Below, piece after piece: positions 1 through 7,140 of a DNA stretch of 64,000 bases. Every line of letters starts with the position of its first letter. Positions within the stretch are counted from its first letter, which is position 1. Position numbers and translations under genes: made by a program. Source of the stretch: Marvinbryantia formatexigens DSM 14469. GTDB lineage: Bacteria > Bacillota > Clostridia > Lachnospirales > Lachnospiraceae. The notes beneath the pieces are model-generated. The model had not been told where the DNA came from. It saw nothing but the letters and a program-made list of their open reading frames with translations, and did no database searches. The stretch lies in the NCBI RefSeq assembly GCF_025148285.1, contig NZ_CP102268.1, positions 4,185,501-4,249,500 of the forward strand, given 5' to 3'.

Positions 1-2
1 CT

Positions 3-467
3 TCCCTCGGCGTAAACCGCGACTTTTTCCAGGGACTGTTTCTGGCGCCGACGGTGGTGGCAGGCGCGCTGAAGGGAGCAATTTTTGCCGCCAATATTTA
101 TGAGCGCCTCGGCTTTAAGGTGGTGCCGAACAGCACAGAAGACCGCCACGATATCATCCAGGCGGTCGAGTTTGGCACGCCGGAGGGATTGGTTGCTTTC
201 TGCGAGGGCATCCAGTATGCGGCACCGGTGGACAGCTACGTGACGCCGGAGCCCTGGGCAATGCCGGGCTATGACAGCGATGTTATTATGGCGGCGGGCG
301 CCTTTATCCAGGGTTCTTCCATTGAACTGAGCGCGGACGGTCCCTTGAAGCCTCCCTATGCCGCCTATTTCCAGGGCGGTCTTACCTGGGAGCACGCAAA
401 GCTTGGTATTCTGCGTTCCCTGCAGCGTCTGGCGGAAAAAGGCATCGTCTCTCTGGAGGAGCTATGA
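3..467 (+). CDS. YnbB-like PLP-dependent enzyme (methionine gamma-lyase/aluminium-resistance family), 3' part
   Basis: The reading frame is open from the left edge, so only the last ~154 residues are present. The sequence (APTVVAGALKGA, then GFKVVPNS, then FIQGSSIELSADGPLKPP) matches the C-terminal half of the fold-type I PLP family called aluminium-resistance protein or methionine gamma-lyase-like (YnbB). The PLP lysine lies upstream of the window. Members are predicted carbon-sulfur lyases, but the true substrate is generally unknown. The stop overlaps the next start (ATGA at 464-467), so the two genes are probably translated together. Family assignment is from remembered sequence pattern. 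Confidence 0.8.
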   Translation, partial: SLGVNRDFFQGLFLAPTVVAGALKGAIFAANIYERLGFKVVPNSTEDRHDIIQAVEFGTPEGLVAFCEGIQYAAPVDSYVTPEPWAMPGYDSDVIMAAGAFIQGSSIELSADGPLKPPYAAYFQGGLTWEHAKLGILRSLQRLAEKGIVSLEEL

Positions 468-1864
468 AAAAAATTATTGTAATCGGCGCCGGAGCCTCCG
501 GTATGCTTGCCGCAATCACTGCGGCGCGCCAGGGGGCTTCGGTTACCATTTTAGAGGGTATGGAAAAGCCAGGAAAGAAGCTGCTTATTACCGGCAGCGG
601 GCGCTGCAATCTCACGAATCTCCGGCAGGAGATAACATGCTACCGCGGGGCGGATTCCGCTTTTATTTCCGGTATTCTGCGGCAGCTTCCGGTAAAGGAT
701 ACCCTGGCTTTTTTCCGGGAACTCGGACTGCTGACGGTGTCGCGCGACGGCTATGTCTATCCTGTCACCGGACAGGCTTCCTCGGTGCTGGAGGTGCTGC
801 TGCTGGAAATCCGGCGTCTTGGCATTAAGCTGAAATGTACAGAAAAGGTAACTGCTATTCGCAGGGAGGACAAGCTTCTTGTGAAAACCGCCGGATGGAC
901 GTATGAGGCGGATGCGGTGATTTTGGCTGCCGGTTCCAAAGCAGCGCCCGCGACAGGCTCTGACGGGAGTGGATATTCGCTGGCGAAGAGCTGCGGGCAT
1001 TCCCTTGTCACGCCAAGGGAAGCGCTTGTTCCGCTGGCCATTCGCGAGAGCTGGGTGAAAAAGCTTTCCGGGCTGCGGATGCAGGCGTCCGTCACGCTGG
1101 AGGGACACACGGAAACCGGCGAGCTGCAGTGGACGGATACCGGCATTTCCGGCATCGTTGTTTTCCAGCTCAGCCGCTACGCCGTGTGCGCACTGGCGAA
1201 GCAGCAGGAGAAGCAGATATCCGGCGTTCCGGTGCAGCTTGACCTGCTTCCTTCTGTTTCCGGGGAGGCGCTGCTTTCGCATCTGCAGCAGTTGCAGGCT
1301 CTGCGGGATGGCCGCAGCGCGGAAAGTCTGCTTGCCGGTGTGCTTGCAAAAAAAGCCGCCGGACCACTTCTGCAGGCGGCGGGCATTTCCCCGTCCGAAA
1401 AGGCGGAAAGGCTGGATGGCGGGGCGCTGCAGCGTCTGGTAAAAGTAATGAAGCAGCTTACCCTCACGGTGTCCGGATGCCGGTCGTTTGAGCAGGCGCA
1501 GGTCTGCCAGGGTGGCGTACGTCATACGGAAGTGGACGCGCAGACGCTGGAATCCAAAAAAATGCCGGGACTTTATATCACAGGAGAGCTGCTTGACGTG
1601 GACGGCATCTGTGGAGGCTATAATCTTCAGTGGGCGTGGGCAAGCGGCTTTGCCGCCGGACGGGCGGCGGGCAGCCAGGAGAAGATGGCAGCCACCAAAG
1701 CGGCGGGCAGCCAGGAGAAGATGGCAGCCGCCAAAGCGACAGACCGTCCGGAAAGAGAACAGTGCTGCAAAGCGGCAGACCATCCGGAAAGAGAACGGTG
1801 CTGCAAAATGGCAGACCGTCCGGCTGACAATGCGTCGGAGCGGGCAGAAAGGAGCACATTATGA
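464..1864 (+). CDS. HI0933/BaiN-family FAD-dependent oxidoreductase with repeat tail
   Basis: 466 residues. An N-terminal Rossmann FAD motif (IVIGAGASGMLAA, residues ~4-16), the family signature GKKLLITGSGRCNLTN (~37-52) and the C-terminal TGELLDVDGICGGYNLQWAW block identify an HI0933-like (YhiN/BaiN) flavoprotein. The family is about 400-410 residues and includes BaiN of bile-acid metabolism, but most members have no proven substrate. This protein carries ~60 extra C-terminal residues made of 12-residue repeats (see the repeat at 1664). The start overlaps the upstream stop, and its own stop overlaps the next start (ATGA at 1861-1864), which suggests one operon of two flavoproteins. Confidence 0.88.
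   Translation: MKKIIVIGAGASGMLAAITAARQGASVTILEGMEKPGKKLLITGSGRCNLTNLRQEITCYRGADSAFISGILRQLPVKDTLAFFRELGLLTVSRDGYVYPVTGQASSVLEVLLLEIRRLGIKLKCTEKVTAIRREDKLLVKTAGWTYEADAVILAAGSKAAPATGSDGSGYSLAKSCGHSLVTPREALVPLAIRESWVKKLSGLRMQASVTLEGHTETGELQWTDTGISGIVVFQLSRYAVCALAKQQEKQISGVPVQLDLLPSVSGEALLSHLQQLQALRDGRSAESLLAGVLAKKAAGPLLQAAGISPSEKAERLDGGALQRLVKVMKQLTLTVSGCRSFEQAQVCQGGVRHTEVDAQTLESKKMPGLYITGELLDVDGICGGYNLQWAWASGFAAGRAAGSQEKMAATKAAGSQEKMAAAKATDRPEREQCCKAADHPERERCCKMADRPADNASERAERSTL
1664..1823 (+). repeat. 36-bp tandem repeats in the flavoprotein 3' end
   Basis: Five in-frame units of 36 bp occur in a row: two nearly identical copies (1664-1699, 1700-1735) encode AAGSQEKMAATK-type units. Two of a second type (1736-1771, 1772-1807) encode ATDRPEREQCCK-type units. 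A partial copy follows at 1808-1823. Each second-type unit contains a Cys-Cys pair. The period keeps the frame, so copy number can change without breaking the gene. Confidence 0.9.
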
Positions 1865-3471
1865 ATAAAATCCGGATTTCCCAGATAAAGCTCCCGGTAG
1901 CGTACACGGAGCAAGATTTGAAGAAAGCGGCGGCAAGGGCGCTGCGCATCCCCGTAGCGCAGATTACGTCTCTGACGGTTTGCAGGCGTTCCATTGATGC
2001 CCGGAAAAAGCCGGATATCCGCTATATTTTTACAGTGGATGTCACGGTGTCCGCAGATGTCCGCGCTCTTCTTAAGAAGCACAGGAGCGCCGATATTTCC
2101 CAGGCGGAGGAGGTGCCCTACCAGTACCCCGTACCCGGAAGTGAGACGCTCACGCAGCGTCCCGTGATTGCCGGCTGCGGTCCCGCCGGGCTTTTCTGTG
2201 GTCTGCTGCTGGCAAGATGCGGCTACCGCCCGCTGATTCTGGAGCGCGGCGAGGACGTGGATGCCCGCACGGCGACCGTGGAAGCATTCTGGAAGACCGG
2301 CACCTTGAAGGAGCAGTCTAACGTACAGTTCGGAGAAGGCGGCGCCGGAACTTTTTCGGACGGCAAGCTGAACACGATGGTGAAGGATCACGCTGGCAGA
2401 AATCGTTTTGTGTTGGAAACCTTTGTGAAGGCGGGCGCCAGCCCGGATATTCTTTACGTAAATAAACCGCATATCGGCACCGACGTGCTGCGCACCGTCG
2501 TAAAAAACATCCGCCGGGAAATCGAATCGCTCGGCGGCGAAGTGCGCTTCGGGCAGCAGGTTACGGATTTTGCCGTAAAAAACGGACGGCTCTCTGCAGT
2601 CATCGTCAACGGCACGGAGGAGCTGGAATGCAGCGTATGCGTGCTCGCCATCGGGCACAGCGCCAGGGATACCTTCGCGCTGCTTGAGAAAAAGCAGATT
2701 CCCATGCTGGCAAAGGCGTTTGCCGTCGGTCTGCGCATCGAGCATCCGCAGGAAATGATAAATCTCTCCCAGTACGGGCAGGGATATCCGCAGCAGCTTC
2801 CCGCCGCCGACTATAAGCTCACCGGCAGGCTGAAAAACGGCAGGGGCGTTTATTCCTTCTGTATGTGTCCGGGCGGCTATGTCGTCAATGCTTCCTCGGA
2901 GAAGGAGGCGCTCGCCGTAAATGGCATGAGCTACCGGGCGCGCGACGGCAGAAATGCGAACAGCGCCATTGTGGTTACGGTGACGCCGGAGGATTATCCG
3001 GAAAAGGGCGTTCTGGGCGGCGTGCAGTTTCAGCGCAGTCTGGAGCGGATGGCATACCGCGCGGGCGGCGGAAGTGTGCCTGTGCAGCTTTTTGAGGATT
3101 TCTGCGCACACCGCGCGGGCAGCGGCTTCGGGGATGTGCTTCCTTCTATAAAAGGCGCTTATTCCCTGGCTAATCTGCGCGACAGCCTTCCCGGATTTCT
3201 CGGAGATTCCCTGGAAGAGGGGGTCCGGCTGTTTGACAGTAAAATCAGAGGCTTCGCGCGCGGCGACGCGCTGTTTTCCGGTGTGGAGAGCCGCACCTCC
3301 TCACCGGTACGCATCCTGCGCGGAGACGATTTTACCTCCCCCGGTCTGCCCGGTCTTTACCCCTGCGGGGAGGGCGCCGGATACGCCGGCGGAATCACCT
3401 CGGCAGCGATGGACGGGATGAAATGCGCGGAGGCGATTATACAAAAATATAGGCGGGCTGCGACCTCATAG
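1861..3471 (+). CDS. COG2509-type FAD-dependent dehydrogenase
   Basis: 536 residues. An N-terminal ~95-residue domain is followed by a dinucleotide-binding motif (AGCGPAGLFCGLLLA) and the family block QFGEGGAGTFSDGKLNT. The C-terminal FAD-contact region ends PGLPGLYPCGEGAGYAGGI. This is the widespread uncharacterised FAD-dependent dehydrogenase family COG2509. No substrate can be named. The ATG overlaps the preceding flavoprotein stop by 4 nt. The last codons lie inside the first copy of an intergenic repeat (3467 onward), so the C-terminus may have been altered by it. Confidence 0.85.
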   Translation: MNKIRISQIKLPVAYTEQDLKKAAARALRIPVAQITSLTVCRRSIDARKKPDIRYIFTVDVTVSADVRALLKKHRSADISQAEEVPYQYPVPGSETLTQRPVIAGCGPAGLFCGLLLARCGYRPLILERGEDVDARTATVEAFWKTGTLKEQSNVQFGEGGAGTFSDGKLNTMVKDHAGRNRFVLETFVKAGASPDILYVNKPHIGTDVLRTVVKNIRREIESLGGEVRFGQQVTDFAVKNGRLSAVIVNGTEELECSVCVLAIGHSARDTFALLEKKQIPMLAKAFAVGLRIEHPQEMINLSQYGQGYPQQLPAADYKLTGRLKNGRGVYSFCMCPGGYVVNASSEKEALAVNGMSYRARDGRNANSAIVVTVTPEDYPEKGVLGGVQFQRSLERMAYRAGGGSVPVQLFEDFCAHRAGSGFGDVLPSIKGAYSLANLRDSLPGFLGDSLEEGVRLFDSKIRGFARGDALFSGVESRTSSPVRILRGDDFTSPGLPGLYPCGEGAGYAGGITSAAMDGMKCAEAIIQKYRRAATS

Positions 3472-3845
3472 CCCTGCAGTGGAACTCTTCAGCCATGCAG
3501 ACCACAGCCCGCCCTTTTTCAAAGGCGTCGCTGCTACGCAGCTTTCGGCTTCCAGAACCCCGTACACAGTTCAGCGAGCGCCATTCGCAAAGCCGCTCCT
3601 TCGGAGCTTTTCCGCTGCTGTGCAGCTCCCTTTGCTCATGAAATGGCGCTCCCCTCATAGCCCTGCAGTGGAACTCTTCAGCCATGCAGACCACAGCCCG
3701 CCTTTTTCAAAGGCGTCGCTGCTACGCAGCTTTCGGCTGTGGTTGCTGGCTATACGCCATATGTCAAATCACCGAAACGTCTGCTTACATGCAAGCATGA
3801 GACAGCCGTTTCGGTGATTTGCCGCATGGCTGAAGAGTTGGTCAC
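3467..3845. repeat. Composite intergenic repeat region with direct and inverted copies
   Basis: The ~480-nt gap before radC is filled with repeats, not a gene. An ~85-bp direct repeat occurs at about 3467-3551 and 3654-3740 (both contain CTCATAGCCCTGCAGTGG and end in GCAGCTTTCGGCT). Between the copies lies an imperfect fold-back: AGCGCCATT at 3577-3585 against AATGGCGCT at 3642-3650. A 16-nt piece (AACTCTTCAGCCATGC) reappears inverted near 3824-3840. ORFs called here on both strands are made of repeat sequence and have no family resemblance. Confidence 0.8.
3765..3821. other. Perfect 15-bp hairpin upstream of radC
   Basis: CAAATCACCGAAACG (3765-3779) pairs perfectly with CGTTTCGGTGATTTG (3807-3821) around a 27-nt loop that holds a smaller ATGC/GCAT fold. 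It has no following T-run on the plus strand, so it is not a textbook terminator. It may belong to the neighbouring repeat. Confidence 0.7.
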
Positions 3846-3952
3846 AAATTTTTAAGGAAATGATGTATATACTTTTGAAAAAAAATGTGCTATCATTGGT
3901 GTGATTATAAGGCATAGTTTGTTTTCCTGCCGGGAAAGAAGCATTGTCTGCC

Positions 3953-4648
3953 ATGAATCATATTACCATGAAACAGCTTCCGGACGATGAGCGTCCCTAT
4001 GAAAAATGCTTGAAATGCGGGGCGGGCGTCCTGTCAGACGCCGAGCTGCTTGCGGTTATTCTGCGCACGGGCGCGAAGGGGATGACCAGTGTCGAGCTGG
4101 CAAGGGAGATTTTAAGCTTTCCGAAGCCGCAGCCGGGGCTGTCCGGTCTTTATCATCTTTCCGCCTCCGCGCTGTGCGATATCAAAGGGGTCGGAAAGGT
4201 AAAAGCTGTCCAGATTCAGTGTATCACGGAGCTGTCGCGCCGTATCGCAAAGTCCGTCGCCTCAGAGGGAAACACCTTTACCAGTGCGCAGGCGATTGCG
4301 GATTATTATATGGAAGATTTCCGGCACCTTCAGCAGGAGCGTGTTTTTCTTCTGAGCTTTGATACAAAAGGGGAGCTGCTCAGTGAAAAAACGATTTCTG
4401 TGGGCACGGTCAACCAGTCGTGCGTCTCGCCGCGTGAGATTTTCCTGGAAGCGCTGTCATGCCGCGCAGTGTATGTCATTCTGCTGCACAACCATCCGAG
4501 CGGCAATCCGCAGCCAAGTCCGGAGGACCGGCTTCTGACCATGCGCGTTCACGAATCCGGAAAGCTTCTGGAAATTCCGCTGATGGACCACATTATACTG
4601 GGGGACAGGCGTTATTTCAGCTTCCGGGAAGAGGGGTTTATTAAATAA
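3953..4648 (+). CDS. radC: RadC family JAB-domain protein
   Basis: 231 residues from the ATG at 3953; an upstream in-frame TTG at 3944 is less likely. An N-terminal helix-hairpin-helix region (LCDIKGVGKVKAVQIQ) is followed by a C-terminal JAB1/MPN-type metal site (HNHPSG followed by D in SPEDRLL). RadC proteins are called DNA repair proteins for historical reasons, and the biochemical activity is unproven. The position directly before mreBCD is the usual Firmicutes arrangement. Confidence 0.92.
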   Translation: MNHITMKQLPDDERPYEKCLKCGAGVLSDAELLAVILRTGAKGMTSVELAREILSFPKPQPGLSGLYHLSASALCDIKGVGKVKAVQIQCITELSRRIAKSVASEGNTFTSAQAIADYYMEDFRHLQQERVFLLSFDTKGELLSEKTISVGTVNQSCVSPREIFLEALSCRAVYVILLHNHPSGNPQPSPEDRLLTMRVHESGKLLEIPLMDHIILGDRRYFSFREEGFIK

Positions 4649-4716
4649 TCTGATGATGCCGGGATGAAAAACCATGTGCTTCACGCGTCATCAGGAAAAT
4701 TACGAGGGATGAATGA

Positions 4717-5736
4717 ATGTTACTGCACAATGCACTTGGGATTGATTTCGGCACGGATACCATCAAAATCTGCGACCGCAAAAACCGCATTACCGTTTGT
4801 GAAAAAAATATGATTGCAGTCCGCGACGGCCGGATGATTGCTGTCGGGGATGCTGCATACGACATGTATGAAAAAACACCCGTAAACGTCAAAGCAGAAT
4901 GTCCGATGGTACACGGGGTTATCGCACAGCAGAAAAACGCCGAGCTGGTGCTCTCCAGTCTTATCAGAAAAAGCCGTCACCTGCTGTCCGGACGGCCCGC
5001 CATCTATATTGCCGTACCGCGTGATATTTCGGCGGTGGAGAAGCGGGCATATTACAATGTGCTCACCGGCACCGTCCAGGCGGGAAGAATTTTTCTGGTG
5101 GACAAAGGCATCGCTGATACCATCGGCGTCGGCGTTTCAATGGAATCGCCGCGCGCGAGTATGCTCGTCAATATCGGCGCCGGCACCACGGAAATCTCTG
5201 TTGCCGCAGGCGGAAAAATTCTTTTAAGCAAAACGCTGCAGATTGGCGGCAACAATCTGGACGAGGATATCGCCACGATGGTGCGCCGCATGTTCCATCT
5301 GAACATCGGCATGAAAACAGCGGCGATTCTCAAAAACCGGCTGGCATATCTGCTCGACGGTCCGGCAAACTCCCTCACGGTGTTCGGCATCAGCACGATT
5401 TCCGGACTGCCGGTGAGCGCGGAAATCACCTCGATGGCGGTCAGTCTTGCCATCGCCGGAACGATTGAAAACATCACCGCCGAGCTGCGCGGCATCATCG
5501 ACAGGCTTCCGCCGCAGTTTCACCGCGACATTATGGAGGCGGGGCTGTGCCTTACGGGCGGCACCTCGCTGATTCCGAATCTTTCCGATTATATGCGCCG
5601 GGAGCTTGGTATTCCGATTGCTATGGTGCGTGAGCCGGGGCTTACCACGCTGCGCGGGATTCAGATGATCATGAACCACCCGGAGCTTTCGGACTGTACC
5701 TTTTCGCTGAAGGATCTGACCGGAACGACTATTTAA
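4717..5736 (+). CDS. mreB: Rod-shape actin homologue MreB
   Basis: 339 residues, the normal length. Actin-like nucleotide-binding motifs are visible: phosphate 1 (GIDFGTDTIK, ~8-17), phosphate 2 (VNIGAGTTEISV, mid-protein) and the adenosine motif (LTGGTSLIPNL, near the end). MreB forms membrane-associated filaments that guide lateral wall synthesis. It is followed after 24 nt by mreC and then mreD and a PBP, the standard elongasome operon. Confidence 0.96.
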   Translation: MLLHNALGIDFGTDTIKICDRKNRITVCEKNMIAVRDGRMIAVGDAAYDMYEKTPVNVKAECPMVHGVIAQQKNAELVLSSLIRKSRHLLSGRPAIYIAVPRDISAVEKRAYYNVLTGTVQAGRIFLVDKGIADTIGVGVSMESPRASMLVNIGAGTTEISVAAGGKILLSKTLQIGGNNLDEDIATMVRRMFHLNIGMKTAAILKNRLAYLLDGPANSLTVFGISTISGLPVSAEITSMAVSLAIAGTIENITAELRGIIDRLPPQFHRDIMEAGLCLTGGTSLIPNLSDYMRRELGIPIAMVREPGLTTLRGIQMIMNHPELSDCTFSLKDLTGTTI

Positions 5737-5760
5737 AAGACTTACAAGACAGAGGTAGCT

Positions 5761-6609
5761 ATGAAGAAAAATCACATAAAGAGTAAAACGCTGCTGTTTA
5801 TTCTTTCGATTGTCAGCGGCATCATTATCATACTGAGCTTTGTGCTCGATTTTTCCGTCAATCCGCTCAACTATGCGGCGGGTTATGTGCTGACGCCGCT
5901 GCAGTCCGGCATCAACCAGGTGGGCGGCTGGCTCTCCGGAAAAATGGATTACTTTGAGGATAACCTGAATCTGGTGGCGGAAAACGAGCAGCTCCAGGCG
6001 CAGGTGGACGAGCTGACCGTGGAAAATACACAGCTTCTGCAGGACCGCGAGGAGCTGAACAGCCTGCGCGACCTTTACGCGCTTGACCACAAATACGAGA
6101 GCTATGAAAAGGTCGGCGCCCGCGTGATTTCCAGGGAAAACGCCGGAAACTGGTTCAGTATGTTCACCATCGACAAGGGCTCTGACGACGGGCTGGAGGT
6201 CGATATGAATGTGCTTGCGGGAGCGGGACTTGCCGGCATCATCACGGAGGTCGGTCCGAATTATTCCAGAGTGCGCGCAATCATCGATGATTACAGCAAT
6301 GTAAGCGCCGAGATTTCCGAGACGCACGATACCTGCATCATTGCGGGGGATCTTTCGCTGATTGACGATGGCTATATCAATCTTGTCAAGCTGGACGACC
6401 CGGATTCCAAAGTGAAGGTCGGGGATACCGTTGTAACCTCCAATATCAGCGACAAGTTTCTTCCGGGAATTCTGATTGGCTATGTTACCGAGATACATAC
6501 CGACTCCAACAATCTGACGCGCTCCGGGTATGTCTCCCCGGTCGTCGATTTTAAATCCATCAAGGAAGTGCTTGTTATCAAGAACCTGAAGCAGAACACC
6601 AGCGAATAG
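5761..6609 (+). CDS. mreC: Rod-shape-determining protein MreC
   Basis: 282 residues with one N-terminal membrane helix (LLFILSIVSGIIIILSFVL), a coiled-coil stretch (~65-105, rich in Glu, Leu and Gln) and a C-terminal beta-barrel domain containing ARVISR and GLAGIITEV. MreC is the extracytoplasmic scaffold that links MreB to the wall synthases. Spacing to mreD is 9 nt, so the genes are co-transcribed. Confidence 0.95.
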   Translation: MKKNHIKSKTLLFILSIVSGIIIILSFVLDFSVNPLNYAAGYVLTPLQSGINQVGGWLSGKMDYFEDNLNLVAENEQLQAQVDELTVENTQLLQDREELNSLRDLYALDHKYESYEKVGARVISRENAGNWFSMFTIDKGSDDGLEVDMNVLAGAGLAGIITEVGPNYSRVRAIIDDYSNVSAEISETHDTCIIAGDLSLIDDGYINLVKLDDPDSKVKVGDTVVTSNISDKFLPGILIGYVTEIHTDSNNLTRSGYVSPVVDFKSIKEVLVIKNLKQNTSE

Positions 6610-6618
6610 GAGGATGCC

Positions 6619-7140
6619 ATGAGGACGAAACTGATTCTGTTTGCCACGATGCTGGTATGCCTGCTGCTGCAGTGCTCCCTGTTTCCGGCAATTTCCATCG
6701 CCTCCATCACACCGAATCTGATGATTGTTTTTACCGTCTCCTTCGGACTGATGCGAGGAAAGCGCTCCGGACTGATTCTCGGCTTTCTGTGCGGTCTGCT
6801 CACGGACCTCATGCTGCCGGATCTCTTTGTCGGGCTGCGCGCCTTTGTTTACATGTTTATCGGATATTTCAGCGGTTACTGCTATCATATTTTTTATGAT
6901 GAGGACATTAAAATGCCCGTGCTGCTGACCGCGGCAGGCGATTTTGTCTACGGCTGCCTCTTTTACATTACCAAATTCCTTCTGCGCGGCAGAATCGATT
7001 TGTTTTACTATATCCGGCGCATTATACTGCCGGAAATGATTTACACCATTCTTCTCACGATAATATGCTACCGCATTTTCCTGCTGCTGAACCAGAAACT
7101 TGAAAAAATGGACAAAAGGAGTGTAGGCAGTTTTGTTTAA
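6619..7140 (+). CDS. mreD: Rod-shape-determining protein MreD
   Basis: 173 residues, almost entirely hydrophobic, with about five membrane helices and the MreD pattern FGLMRGKRSGLILGFLCGLLTDLM. It is the membrane partner of MreC. Its last 8 nt overlap the start of the PBP gene. Confidence 0.92.
   Translation: MRTKLILFATMLVCLLLQCSLFPAISIASITPNLMIVFTVSFGLMRGKRSGLILGFLCGLLTDLMLPDLFVGLRAFVYMFIGYFSGYCYHIFYDEDIKMPVLLTAAGDFVYGCLFYITKFLLRGRIDLFYYIRRIILPEMIYTILLTIICYRIFLLLNQKLEKMDKRSVGSFV

Noticed and set aside
1627-3111. 494-codon minus-strand frame opposite the flavoproteins
   Set aside because: Shadow of the 1861-3471 gene; composition is typical of reverse frames and no motif is seen.
3479-3817. 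112-codon ORF in the repeat region before radC
   Set aside because: It is composed of the two copies of the direct repeat and the fold-back between them, so no independent coding signal exists.
5224-6888. 554-codon minus-strand frame opposite mreB/mreC
   Set aside because: Shadow of two certain genes on the plus strand.
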